In this document: positions 16,699 through 25,235 of the stretch, piece after piece
Numbering within the stretch: the first letter of the stretch is position 1
Layout of the letters: every line of letters begins with the position of its first letter
Assembly: GCA_036000545.1 (NCBI GenBank)
Contig: DASYVD010000050.1
Location: forward strand, 1-61,739
DNA length: 61,739 bases
Source of the DNA: DASYVD01 sp036000545
GTDB taxonomy: Bacteria; Actinomycetota; UBA4738; CALAEC01
Direction: 5' to 3'
Program-made: the position numbers and the translations under genes
The notes under the pieces: generated by a model
The model's database searches: none
The model's input: only the letters and a program-made list of their open reading frames with translations
Told to the model about the DNA's origin: nothing

Positions 16699-16742
16699 GG
16701 AGATGAGCCGGGCGGAGGAGACAACCGAAGGGAGGCTCGTCG

Positions 16743-17666
16743 ATGTCTGTCGTCACTCGACGGCAGCTCCTCGAATCAGGGGTCCATTTCGGCCACCAGA
16801 CACGCCGGTGGAACCCCAAGATGCGCCGCTACATCTACGGCGAACGCGGCGGCATCTACGTGATCGATCTGGAGAAGACCCTCCGCGGGGTGGAGCGGAC
16901 CTACGAGTTCGTCCGCGACCTCGGCCGGCGGGGGGGCGTGGTCCTGTTCGTGGGGACCAAGAAGCAGGCTCAGGACGTTGTGGCCGAGCAGGCCAGCCGG
17001 GTCGGGATGCCCTTCGTCAACACCCGGTGGCTTGGGGGCATGCTCACCAACTTCCAGACGATCCACGGCCGGCTCCTCCGGCTGAAGGAGCTCCGTGAGA
17101 TGGAGCGCTCCGGAGCGTTCGACTTCCTTCCCAAGAAAGAAGTGCTCAAGCTCCGCCACGAGAAGGAGAAGCTCGAGCGGAACCTCGGGGGGATCCAGGA
17201 CCTCGACCGGGTCCCGGACACCGTCTACGTCGTCGATACCAAGAAGGAGCACATCGCGGTCACCGAGGCAAACAAGCTCGGCATCCCCGTCATCGCCATC
17301 GTCGACACCAACTGCGACCCCGACGAAGTCGATTACGTGATTCCCGGGAACGACGACGCCATCCGAGCGGTGAGCCTGGTCACGACGATCATCGCCGACG
17401 CCCTCGAGGAAGGCCGTCGGCTGCGAGGAAAAGACGTGGCCGAGCGGCCGGACGTCATGGCCGAGGTCGCCGCACCGGCTGCGGCTCGTGCGGGAGATGA
17501 CGGCTCCGAGGCGTCGGCGGCCGAGGCGAGCGAGGCTCCCCCCACGCCCGAGGAGGAGATCACCGCGGAGCCGTCCGGCGAACCGTCGCAACCGGCGCAG
17601 GCTACCCCCGACGTGTCGTCCGAGCAGGCGAAACCCTCGATCGGCGCGAGCGGCGAGTCCGAATGA
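16743..17666 (+). CDS. rpsB: 30S ribosomal protein S2
   Basis: 307 residues. The core begins MSVVTRRQLLESGVHFGHQT and includes KKQAQDVVAEQASRVG, RWLGGMLTNF, DTKKEHIAVTEANKLGIPVI and the end of the fold at IIADALEEGR. S2 joins the 30S subunit late, at the back of the head/body junction. Beyond residue ~240 there is an acidic Ala/Glu/Pro-rich tail of about 65 residues, longer than usual. The Shine-Dalgarno is GAAGGGAGG. Its stop overlaps an ATG in the tsf frame (ATGA), the usual rpsB-tsf coupling. Confidence 0.97.
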   Translation: MSVVTRRQLLESGVHFGHQTRRWNPKMRRYIYGERGGIYVIDLEKTLRGVERTYEFVRDLGRRGGVVLFVGTKKQAQDVVAEQASRVGMPFVNTRWLGGMLTNFQTIHGRLLRLKELREMERSGAFDFLPKKEVLKLRHEKEKLERNLGGIQDLDRVPDTVYVVDTKKEHIAVTEANKLGIPVIAIVDTNCDPDEVDYVIPGNDDAIRAVSLVTTIIADALEEGRRLRGKDVAERPDVMAEVAAPAAARAGDDGSEASAAEASEAPPTPEEEITAEPSGEPSQPAQATPDVSSEQAKPSIGASGESE

Positions 17667-17695
17667 GTGTGGGAGAATCCACCCCTGGAGGCAAT

Positions 17696-18298
17696 GTGGC
17701 CATCTCCGCAGATCAGGTGAAGAGGCTTCGGGAGACGACCGGGGCAGGCATGATGGACTGCAAGCGTGCCCTCGAGGAGACGGGCGGAGATCTCGACCGT
17801 GCGGTCGAGCTCCTCCGAGTGAAGGGCCTAGCGGACGCGAAAAAGCGCCAGAGCCGCGTGGCTCGCGAGGGCGTCGTCGACGCCTATATCCACATGAACG
17901 GCCGCCTCGGAGTTCTGGTCGAGGTCAACTGCGAGACGGACTTCGTTGCCGACACAGAGGCCTTCCGGACCGCCGCCCGCGACATCGCCATGCACGTGGC
18001 GGCATCCGACCCGCGGTGGATTTCCCGGGAGGACGTTCCCGAAGATGTGATCGAGGGGGAGCGGAAGCTCTACGCCGAACAGGGCCGGGAGCAGGGCAAG
18101 CCCGACAACGTGATCGAGCGGATCGTGCAGGGCAAGCTGGAGGCCTTCTACAAGGACAACTGCCTGCTGGACCAGCCGTTCGTGAGGGACGACACCAAGA
18201 CCGTGGGCGAGCTAGTCAGCGAAACGAGCGGCAAGGTGGGGGAGAAGGTGGAGGTCCGTCGGTTCGCCCGATTCAAGCTCGGAGAGGAGATCTCCTAA
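17696..18298 (+). CDS. tsf: Elongation factor Ts (short form)
   Basis: 200 residues from GTG 17696. An upstream ATG at 17663 is in frame and overlaps the rpsB stop, but GGAGG at 17687-17691 and the family N-terminus (ISADQVKRLRETTGAGMMDCKRAL) favour 17696. TDFVA in NCETDFVADTEAF is the contact that releases GDP from EF-Tu. It ends shortly after residue 195, matching the short EF-Ts found in actinobacteria and Thermus rather than the ~280-residue enterobacterial type. pyrH follows after 10 bases. Confidence 0.96.
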   Translation: MAISADQVKRLRETTGAGMMDCKRALEETGGDLDRAVELLRVKGLADAKKRQSRVAREGVVDAYIHMNGRLGVLVEVNCETDFVADTEAFRTAARDIAMHVAASDPRWISREDVPEDVIEGERKLYAEQGREQGKPDNVIERIVQGKLEAFYKDNCLLDQPFVRDDTKTVGELVSETSGKVGEKVEVRRFARFKLGEEIS

Positions 18299-18308
18299 AG
18301 GAGGTGCC

Positions 18309-19073
18309 GTGGCGAGGGAGCCGGCAGGGGAGCCGGTAGCAAGCCTGGGCTCGAGACCGCTCTACCGTCGAGTCCTCCTGAAGCTCTCCGGGGACGCCTT
18401 CAGCCCTCCCGACCGCGAGTTCGGCATCTCCTCCGAATCGGTCAATCTCCTGGCCCGTCAGCTCAAGGAAGTGACCGCCCTCGGGGTGCACACCGCCGTG
18501 GTGGTGGGTGGAGGAAACATCTGGCGGGGCCGCGACGCACCGGAAATGGACCGGGCCCGCGCTGACTACATCGGCATGCTCGCCACGGTGATGAACGCCC
18601 TGGCCCTCCAGGATGGCCTGGAACGGATCGGCGCGGCGACCCGCGTACAGACCGCTATCGCCATGGCCCAAGTCGCGGAGCCCTACATCCCTCGCCGTGC
18701 CATCCGGCACCTGGAGAAGGGGCGGGTGGTGATCTTCGCCGCCGGCCTGGGGCGGCCGTTCTTCTCCACCGACACCACCGCGGCGCAGATCGCCCTGGAG
18801 ATCCACGCCGAGGCCATCCTCAAGGGGACTCAGGTGGACGGGGTGTACGACTCCGACCCGAACCTGAACCCCGAGGCCGTGAAGTTCGACGACCTCGAGT
18901 ACATCGAGGTCCTCAAGCGGGGGCTCCAGGTTATGGACGCCACCGCCATCTCCCTGTGCATGGAAAACGACCTTCCGATTAGGGTCTTCAACTTCCGCAA
19001 GGAAGGCAACATCATGGGGGTCATCACCGGGGAGCCGATTGGTACGCTGGTGCACTCGGGGAGCGCGAGGTGA
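18309..19073 (+). CDS. pyrH: Uridylate kinase
   Basis: 254 residues of the amino-acid-kinase fold. It phosphorylates UMP to UDP with ATP, the committed step to UTP and CTP. Motifs: VLLKLSGDAF, VVVGGGNIWRG, DYIGMLATVMNALALQ, TDTTAAQIALEI and TQVDGVYDSDPN. GTG 18309 is preceded by an excellent Shine-Dalgarno, AAAGGAGGTG. An extra ~20 residues precede the first strand. Its stop overlaps the GTG of frr (GTGA). The tsf-pyrH-frr order is widely conserved. Confidence 0.97.
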   Translation: MAREPAGEPVASLGSRPLYRRVLLKLSGDAFSPPDREFGISSESVNLLARQLKEVTALGVHTAVVVGGGNIWRGRDAPEMDRARADYIGMLATVMNALALQDGLERIGAATRVQTAIAMAQVAEPYIPRRAIRHLEKGRVVIFAAGLGRPFFSTDTTAAQIALEIHAEAILKGTQVDGVYDSDPNLNPEAVKFDDLEYIEVLKRGLQVMDATAISLCMENDLPIRVFNFRKEGNIMGVITGEPIGTLVHSGSAR

Positions 19074-19630
19074 GTGCCGACGAAACGCTCAAGGAGGCCG
19101 ACCAGAAGATGAAGGGGGCGGTGTCCGTGACCCGTGAGGAGCTGGCCTCTGTCCGCACGGGCCGAGCCACCCCAGCCATCCTCAACAGGATCACCGTTGA
19201 TTACTACGGAACCCCCACGCCGCTCAACCAGCTGGCCTCCTTCTCGGTGCCCGAGCCGCGACTCCTCGTCATCCAGCCGTACGACAGGAATTCGATGTCC
19301 CAGATCGAGAAGGCCATCATGCAATCGGAACTGGGGCTCACCCCCTCGAACGACGGCCAGCTGATCCGGCTTCCGTTTCCCCCGCTGACCGAGGAGAGGC
19401 GGAAGGAACTCATCAGGCTGGTTCACCAGCGTGCGGAAGAGGGGCGGGTGGCCGTGCGCAACGTCCGCCGTCACGCCAAGGAGGAGCTGGAGAGGCTTGA
19501 GCGCGAGCACACGATCTCCGAAGATGATCTCTCGAGGGCGGAGAAGGAGCTGCAGAAGCACACCGATCGGCATGTCTCCGAGATCGACGAGCTCCTCTCG
19601 GGCAAGGAGAAGGAGCTAATGGAGGTCTGA
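19070..19630 (+). CDS. frr: Ribosome recycling factor
   Basis: 186 residues, the family length. With EF-G it splits post-termination ribosomes. Motifs: VRTGRATPAILNRITVDYYG, PLNQLASFSVPEPRLLVIQPYD, and the helical bundle end VRNVRRHAKEELERLEREHTISEDDLSRAEKELQKHTD. GTG 19070 overlaps the pyrH stop. The cdsA gene begins 20 bases after the stop. Confidence 0.97.
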   Translation: MSADETLKEADQKMKGAVSVTREELASVRTGRATPAILNRITVDYYGTPTPLNQLASFSVPEPRLLVIQPYDRNSMSQIEKAIMQSELGLTPSNDGQLIRLPFPPLTEERRKELIRLVHQRAEEGRVAVRNVRRHAKEELERLEREHTISEDDLSRAEKELQKHTDRHVSEIDELLSGKEKELMEV

Positions 19631-19649
19631 TGGCGAGCACGGAGCGCGG

Positions 19650-21338
19650 GTGATGGGGGGGCGCGAGGGCGACCGTCCCGAGGAAAGCGTCGAGGACCTC
19701 TTCGACGACCTCGACAAGTTCTTCGAGCCCATCCGCGAGCCCGATTGGCCTCAAGTCGTTCCCGGTGAGCCTCCAGACCACGGCCCCCCGGTCCCCGAGG
19801 GAGAAGTTCCCCCCGATGCCGAGTGGCCGGAGATCACCGTGCCCGACGAGGCGGAGCTCCTCGGAGCGGGGACGGAGGGGGGAAAGGGTGGAGAATTGAA
19901 CCTGGACGACCTGAAGAAGGCCCCACCCCAGTACGCCGACTTGCCCGGGCCAAAGGGCGAGGAACCCGAGACCGCCGAGGGTCCAGCGCAGGCGGCGGCG
20001 GGAGACGAGCCCGATGAGGGAGCGAAGACGAGGAAGCGAGGCGGGGCCAAGCGCGGGGCGGCCAAGCGGGGGACCAGGCGGAAGACGAAACAGCCCGAAG
20101 AGGAGGCACCGGTCGAGGCCGAGACGCCCGCGGAGGCAGACGAAGAGGCCCTGGCCGCCGAGTTCGGGATGTTCGAGGAGCCGGTCCCTCCGGAGGAGCC
20201 CATCGAGGTTCTGGACGAGGGACAGGAGGCCCCCGCGTGGGAGTCGGACGGAACCGGGCCCGAGGCGGGTGAGGAAGAGCCCGATCTGGAGGCCGTCGAG
20301 GCCGCGGCGGAGCATTTCGCCGAAGGGCTCCGGGCAACCCCCGAAGAGGTGGAAGCGGATCTCCTGGCGGATCTGGAGGTTTCCCGCGAGGAGCCCGGAA
20401 CGGTGTCGATCGAGCCCCCGGGGCCCGGAACCGCGACCGCGACCTCGGCCGGCGCTCCCTCATGGCAAGAGCCGGGGATCGTCGCGGAGACCGAGGAGAT
20501 CGTCCCGCCTCCTCCGACCCCGGGCCGCAACCTGGTCGCGGCGTTCACGACCGGTGTCATCCTGGCCGCCCTGGCGCTGGCCCTCCTGGCGTGGGGGAAT
20601 GCGCCTTTCGCCTTCCTGGCCGGCGCGGTGATCCTTCTGGGGCAGGGGGAGCTTTACGCGGTAATGCGGATGCGCGGCCGCCAGCCGGCCACCGCCCTGG
20701 GGCTCGTGGCCGGGCTCTTCACCGTCGCCGGCGGGTACATCGCCGGGGAACCCGGAGTGCTGCTCGGCGTGGCCCTGGCTATGTTGACGAGTGTTCTCTG
20801 GTATATGGCGGCGCCCCCGGCGGCGCGGAAGGGAACCACCGTGGACGTGGGGGCGACCGTGCTGGGTGTGGTGTACGTACCCTTCCTCGCTTCCTTCGCA
20901 CTGGTGATGCTGCGGGTTGACCCGGCCGAGGTGGGGCGAAACCTCCTCCTCGCGGTGGTCGGTCTGACGATCCTCTACGACATCCTGGCCTACGCCGTGG
21001 GATCGATGTGGGGGGACCGGGCCCTGGCTCCCACGGTCAGCCCGTCGAAGTCGTGGGAGGGTGCCATCGGGGCGACGCTCCTGATCTTGTTGGTGGCCAT
21101 ATCGCTGGTGCCGTCGATCGAGCCGTTCACCCCCACCAGGGCGGTCGGCCTGGCCCTGATCGTGGCGATCTTCGCCCCGATCGGGGACCTCGTCGAGTCG
21201 GCGTTCAAGCGCGACCTCGGGGTCAAGGACATGAGCAGCATCCTCCCAGGACACGGGGGGATCCTCGATCGCATCGACTCCATCCTGTTCACGGCCCCCG
21301 CGGCCTGGTACTTCTTCCGTCTGGTGATCCTCGGCTAG
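19650..21338 (+). CDS. cdsA: Phosphatidate cytidylyltransferase with ~290-residue disordered N-terminus
   Basis: 562 residues, about twice the normal length. The C-terminal half has eight or so membrane segments and the CdsA signature: SPSKSWEGAIGA, then GDLVESAFKRDLGVKDMS and GHGGILDRIDS. It makes CDP-diacylglycerol from phosphatidic acid and CTP at the membrane, feeding phospholipid synthesis. Residues 1-~290 are Glu/Pro/Ala-rich with one strongly basic patch (KTRKRGGAKRGAAKRGTRRK) near residue 130; no fold is recognised. The start is GTG 19650 or ATG 19653. The extension is in frame and has the same codon style, so it looks genuine. Repeat A copy 3 follows the gene. Confidence 0.93.
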   Translation: MMGGREGDRPEESVEDLFDDLDKFFEPIREPDWPQVVPGEPPDHGPPVPEGEVPPDAEWPEITVPDEAELLGAGTEGGKGGELNLDDLKKAPPQYADLPGPKGEEPETAEGPAQAAAGDEPDEGAKTRKRGGAKRGAAKRGTRRKTKQPEEEAPVEAETPAEADEEALAAEFGMFEEPVPPEEPIEVLDEGQEAPAWESDGTGPEAGEEEPDLEAVEAAAEHFAEGLRATPEEVEADLLADLEVSREEPGTVSIEPPGPGTATATSAGAPSWQEPGIVAETEEIVPPPPTPGRNLVAAFTTGVILAALALALLAWGNAPFAFLAGAVILLGQGELYAVMRMRGRQPATALGLVAGLFTVAGGYIAGEPGVLLGVALAMLTSVLWYMAAPPAARKGTTVDVGATVLGVVYVPFLASFALVMLRVDPAEVGRNLLLAVVGLTILYDILAYAVGSMWGDRALAPTVSPSKSWEGAIGATLLILLVAISLVPSIEPFTPTRAVGLALIVAIFAPIGDLVESAFKRDLGVKDMSSILPGHGGILDRIDSILFTAPAAWYFFRLVILG

Positions 21339-21346
21339 GTTCGCTC

Positions 21347-21458
21347 CTTATCTTTCTCCGTCCGGTGCCCTTGGCAGCGTCCTTCGGCCCGGGGGAATGC
21401 AGCAGCCTGATCCGCTCGGCCTCGCCTCGGGGGGCTGCTGCCCCCCTGGACCCCCTAG
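21347..21458 (-). repeat. Structured intergenic repeat A, copy 3 (inverted)
   Basis: Between cdsA and dxr, in the opposite orientation to copies 1 and 2. Read on the minus strand it has the same inner stem GCAGCAGCC/GGCTGCTGC as copy 2. The distal small hairpin is partly eroded (GCTGCC-AAGGGCA). Confidence 0.8.
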
Positions 21459-21489
21459 CGTTTTCTCTGAATTTCGCGAGACGACCGGG

Positions 21490-21495
21490 TACATT
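21490..21495 (+). promoter_or_regulatory. -10 box of dxr, leaderless
   Basis: TACATT with a seven-base spacer to GTG 21503, no Shine-Dalgarno. Confidence 0.55.
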
Positions 21496-21502
21496 GGGAT
21501 TC

Positions 21503-22660
21503 GTGCGGCGACTGATCATCCTCGGTTCGACGGGGTCCATCGGGACCCAGGCGCTCGATGTCGTCCGCCGGCACCCCGACCGGTTCGAGATCGTGGCCCT
21601 GGCCGCGGCGACCAAGCACGAGCTTCTCGTGGGGCAGGTCCGCGAGTTCATGCCGCCGGTGGTCGGGGTGACCGAGGAGACCGCGGCCCAGGAGCTTCGT
21701 GCTGGCCTGGAGGGCCTGCGAAGCCCTGACATCGTGACCGGGCCCGACGCCGCGGAGCGGCTGGCTCGTGACGTCGAAGCCGACATGGTGGTCAACGCCA
21801 TGGTCGGGGCGGTGGGGCTGCCCCCCACCCTGGCCGCCCTCCAGTCCGGGAAGATGCTGGCCCTGGCCAACAAAGAGAGCTTGGTGGTCGGGGGAGAGCT
21901 GGTCCTCGACCTGGTCAAGGGGGAGCCGGAGCGGCTCATCCCCGTGGACTCGGAGCATGCCGCGCTGGCCCAGTGTCTCCGGGGAGAGCGACGGGAGGAC
22001 CTCAGGCGGGTGGTCCTCACCGCTTCGGGGGGACCGTTCAGGGGGTGGACCCGCGAAGAGCTGGCCAAAGCTTCGGTGAAGGAGGCTCTAGCCCACCCCA
22101 CGTGGCGGATGGGCCCCAAAATCACCATCGATTCGGCCACCCTGATGAACAAAGGCCTGGAGGTCATCGAGGCCCACTACCTCTTCCGGCTCGAGTTCTC
22201 TCAGATCGACGTGGTGGTGCACCCGGAGAGCGTGATCCACGGCCTGGCCGAGTTCACCGACGGGAGCTTCATCGCCCAGCTCGCCGAACCCCTGATGCGC
22301 CTGCCGATCCAGCTGGCCCTGGCCTACCCGGATCGTCTGGAGAAAGGTGTCCGGTCGCTCGATCTGGCCTCGCTGCGGAAGCTCACCTTCGAGCCCGTGG
22401 ATGTGGAGGCCTTCCCGGCCCTCGATCTGGCATATCGGGCCGGGAGGATGGGTGCCACGTTCCCCGCGGTGCTGAACGCGGCCAACGAGGTCGGGGTGAT
22501 GGCCTTCCTCGAAGGGAAGATCCCCCTCACGGGGATCGCCGACGTGGTGGCCTCGGTTCTCGACGAGCACGAGCCGGCGTCGGTCGTCTCACTGGTCACC
22601 CTGGACCGGGCCGACCGCTGGGCTCGCCGCCGGGCGGCAGAGCTCATCGAGGCATCCTGA
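21503..22660 (+). CDS. dxr: 1-deoxy-D-xylulose 5-phosphate reductoisomerase
   Basis: 385 residues. It makes 2-C-methyl-D-erythritol 4-phosphate from DXP using NADPH, the committed step of the MEP isoprenoid pathway. Motifs: NADPH-binding LGSTGSIGTQALDVV, ALANKESLV, PVDSEHAA, ASGGPFRG and PTWRMGPKITIDSATLMNKG. The open frame runs far upstream through the repeat, but GTG 21503 matches the family start and stands right after a -10 box. Its stop overlaps the ATG of the rseP-like gene by one base. ispG, a later enzyme of the same pathway, lies 1.4 kb downstream. Confidence 0.97.
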   Translation: MRRLIILGSTGSIGTQALDVVRRHPDRFEIVALAAATKHELLVGQVREFMPPVVGVTEETAAQELRAGLEGLRSPDIVTGPDAAERLARDVEADMVVNAMVGAVGLPPTLAALQSGKMLALANKESLVVGGELVLDLVKGEPERLIPVDSEHAALAQCLRGERREDLRRVVLTASGGPFRGWTREELAKASVKEALAHPTWRMGPKITIDSATLMNKGLEVIEAHYLFRLEFSQIDVVVHPESVIHGLAEFTDGSFIAQLAEPLMRLPIQLALAYPDRLEKGVRSLDLASLRKLTFEPVDVEAFPALDLAYRAGRMGATFPAVLNAANEVGVMAFLEGKIPLTGIADVVASVLDEHEPASVVSLVTLDRADRWARRRAAELIEAS

Positions 22661-23880
22661 TGCCCCGGCGCCGGGAGGGCGCGTCCACGCCCGAGCGCCA
22701 GGAGACCGCCGGGACGCCAGGGTGGATCTCGCTTCTGTTCTTTGTCGCGGCGGTGGCAGCGCTGCTGTTGGCCGGGATGGGGGTATTCCTCTTCGTCATC
22801 GGCGTGTTCGTGATGATCCTGGCCCACGAGGCAGGCCACTTCGTCACCGCTCGGGCCTTCGGCATCAAGGTCGAGGAGTTCTTCCTCGGGTTCGGGCCTC
22901 GGCTGTGGTCGGTTCGCCGCGGCGAGACGGAGTACGGGATCAAGGCCATCCCGGCCGGAGGCTACGTGCGGATCGCCGGCATGAACCCGTTCCAGGAGCC
23001 GGCTCCCGAGGACCGTCCAAGGACCTTCGGTGTCAAGCCGGCCTGGCAGCGGGCCATCGTTCTGGTGGCCGGGTCGGCCACCCACTTCGTGCTGGCGTTT
23101 CTGGCCCTGGCCCTGTTCTTCGGGGCCCTGGGGGTCCCCAGGGCCCGGGTGGCCCGAGTCGAGCCGACCCTCGGCGATGCCCCCTCACCGGCGGCACAAG
23201 CCGGCATCCAGCCGGGCGACGAGGTATTGGCCGTGGACGGGCAGGAGGTCACGTACGACGAGTTCCTCGTCTACACCCGGAGCCACGTGGGAGAGGAGAT
23301 CGACGTCGTCGTGGAGCGCGACGGACGGCGTATCACCCTCAGCGCTACCCCGGTCCTCGCTCGGGTGGGCCGCCAGCAGGTGGGCCGGCTGGGGATCGTC
23401 CTCGAACCGGGAGGTCGACTGCGGGCCGGGCCCGTTGAAGCTGTGGTACAGGGGGTCTGGTTCACCGGGCAGATGGTGGTCCGGTCGTTCGAGGCTCTCG
23501 GGAGGACGTTCAGCCCCGACGGCCTGCGCCGGTTCGCGGACGTCCTCTCCGGTGACCGCCCTCGCCAAGTCGACGACGTTACCAGCGTCGTGGGTGCGGC
23601 CAGGCTGTCGGGCCAGGCCGTCGCCGCGGGCCAGATCGACTTGCTGCTGCTGATGTTCGCGGGCTTCAACGTCTTCGTGGGCATCCTGAACCTGCTGCCG
23701 CTCCCGCCGCTCGACGGCGGGCACCTGGCCGTTGTTGCCATCGAGAAGGTCATCCGCCGGAAGGTGGACGTCCGTCGCCTCGTCCCCATCTCTGCCGCCG
23801 TTGCCGGCTTCCTCATTCTCTTGATGCTCACCACGCTCTACCTCGACGTCGTCCGCCCGCTGCCGAATCCGTTCCAGTAG
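22660..23880 (+). CDS. rseP: Site-2 protease (RseP/RasP, M50 family)
   Basis: 406 residues. A membrane-embedded zinc metalloprotease that cuts transmembrane segments of substrates such as anti-sigma factors. The HExxH motif is in ILAHEAGHFVTA near residue 58, the third ligand in NLLPLPPLDGGHL near 350, with a PDZ domain between (AGIQPGDEVLAVDGQEV). Start ATG 22660 overlaps the dxr stop. The dxr-rseP-ispG order is a standard actinobacterial arrangement. The ECF sigma/membrane-propeller pair at 56173-57820 could be one of its targets, but this is only a guess. Confidence 0.95.
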   Translation: MPRRREGASTPERQETAGTPGWISLLFFVAAVAALLLAGMGVFLFVIGVFVMILAHEAGHFVTARAFGIKVEEFFLGFGPRLWSVRRGETEYGIKAIPAGGYVRIAGMNPFQEPAPEDRPRTFGVKPAWQRAIVLVAGSATHFVLAFLALALFFGALGVPRARVARVEPTLGDAPSPAAQAGIQPGDEVLAVDGQEVTYDEFLVYTRSHVGEEIDVVVERDGRRITLSATPVLARVGRQQVGRLGIVLEPGGRLRAGPVEAVVQGVWFTGQMVVRSFEALGRTFSPDGLRRFADVLSGDRPRQVDDVTSVVGAARLSGQAVAAGQIDLLLLMFAGFNVFVGILNLLPLPPLDGGHLAVVAIEKVIRRKVDVRRLVPISAAVAGFLILLMLTTLYLDVVRPLPNPFQ

Positions 23881-24079
23881 ATTCGGGCCTGCGGTCGGGA
23901 ACGGCGTGCCCCTCGTGGGTGCGGATTCGGCTCACCTGCTCGGTCGATCTCGGAGGGCGAAACGCGCGTCTCTCCGGGCCCTCGAGCCACGCGTTTGCCG
24001 CCGCTCCTCGATCTCCCTCGCGACGGCTCGCCTCATACGCACCGCTCCGGGGCATCGCCGCCCCCGCCTGGGCACCCGA

Positions 24080-24085
24080 TACACT
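24080..24085 (+). promoter_or_regulatory. -10 box of ispG, leaderless
   Basis: TACACT six bases before GTG 24092. The rest of the 211-base gap after rseP shows only an inverted repeat (GGCGAAACGCG ... CGCGTTTGCC, about 23957-23999), with no convincing gene. Confidence 0.55.
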
Positions 24086-24091
24086 TGGATC

Positions 24092-25189
24092 GTGATCGGG
24101 GAGCGGCGGAAGTCGAGGAAAATCAAGGTCGGATGGGTCGAGGTCGGCGGGGATGCGCCGGTGCGCGTCCAGTCCATGACCACGACCAAGACTGCCGACG
24201 TCAACGCCACCCTGCAGCAGATGGCCGCGCTGGTCGCCACGGGGTGCGAGATCGTCCGCGTGGCCGTGCCCCACAAGGAGGACGCCGATGCCCTGAAGAC
24301 GATCGCCGAGCACGCGACCATTCCGGTGATCGCGGACATCCACTTCCAGTGGCGCTACGCCATGATGGCCCTGGAGGGGGGGATCCACGGGCTTCGTATC
24401 AACCCGGGCAACATCAAGTACCAGGACAAAGTGCGGCTGATCGCCCAGGAAGCCAAAGCCCGGGGAGTCCCCATCCGGATCGGAGTTAACGCGGGCTCGC
24501 TAGAGAAGGCGCTCCTCGAGAAGCACGGACGCCCTTCGGCGGAAGCCCTGGTCGAGTCCGCCCTCAACGAGGCTCGAATCCTGGAGGACGAGGACTTCAC
24601 CGACATCAAGATCTCCGTGAAGCACTCCAAGCCCGTGGAGATGATCCGGGCCTACCGGATGCTCGCGGAGAAGTGCGACTACCCGCTACATCTCGGCGTC
24701 ACGGAGGCAGGTCCGATCCCTCACGGCGCCGTGAAGTCCGCGGTGGGGATCGGGACGCTCCTGGCGGAGGGCATCGGTGACACTATCCGCGTCTCGCTCA
24801 CCGACGACCCCGTCGAGGAGGTCAAGGTGGGCATCTGGATTCTCCAGTCGCTGGGCCTGCGGAAGCGGGGGCTGGACCTGGTGGCGTGTCCTTCCTGCGG
24901 GCGTGCCGAGGTGGACGTCCTCGGGCTGACCAAGCAGGTGAACGAGGCGCTCGAGCGGGAGGGGATCAAGGCGCCGATCCGGGTGGCCGTGATGGGGTGC
25001 GTCGTCAACGGGCCGGGCGAGGCCCGGGAGGCCGACCTGGGCATCGCCGCGGGAAAGGGATACGGCCAGCTGATCGTCCGGGGCGAGGTCCAGGCCAACC
25101 GGATCCCCGAGGACAGGTTCGTCGAGGTCCTGATCGAGGAGGCCAGAAAGATGGCCGCCGCCCAGGAGACTGAACCGGCCCAGGCCTAG
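24092..25189 (+). CDS. ispG: 4-hydroxy-3-methylbut-2-enyl diphosphate synthase
   Basis: 365 residues from GTG 24092; the frame is open upstream but family alignment (RKSRKIKVGWVEVGGDAPVRVQSM) and the adjacent -10 box fix the start. It converts MEcPP to HMBPP with a [4Fe-4S] cluster. Cluster ligands are visible in VACPSCGR (CxxC) and VMGCVVNGPGE. The substrate-binding region TTTKTADVNATLQQM is typical. With dxr it supplies isoprenoids by the MEP pathway. Confidence 0.97.
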   Translation: MIGERRKSRKIKVGWVEVGGDAPVRVQSMTTTKTADVNATLQQMAALVATGCEIVRVAVPHKEDADALKTIAEHATIPVIADIHFQWRYAMMALEGGIHGLRINPGNIKYQDKVRLIAQEAKARGVPIRIGVNAGSLEKALLEKHGRPSAEALVESALNEARILEDEDFTDIKISVKHSKPVEMIRAYRMLAEKCDYPLHLGVTEAGPIPHGAVKSAVGIGTLLAEGIGDTIRVSLTDDPVEEVKVGIWILQSLGLRKRGLDLVACPSCGRAEVDVLGLTKQVNEALEREGIKAPIRVAVMGCVVNGPGEAREADLGIAAGKGYGQLIVRGEVQANRIPEDRFVEVLIEEARKMAAAQETEPAQA

Positions 25190-25220
25190 TCCGCCCTACC
25201 CAACCCGCTCCTCGCCCGCT

Positions 25221-25226
25221 TACACT
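25221..25226 (+). promoter_or_regulatory. -10 box of first cyclase gene, leaderless
   Basis: TACACT nine bases before ATG 25236, no Shine-Dalgarno. Confidence 0.5.
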
Positions 25227-25235
25227 GCCCGCGCG

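Noticed and set aside
21008..21502. N-terminal extension of dxr through the end of cdsA and repeat A
   Set aside because: Family alignment and the -10 box put the start at 21503; the extension is chance open frame.
23906..24091. N-terminal extension of ispG
   Set aside because: Arg-rich chance frame; the family start and -10 box are at 24092.
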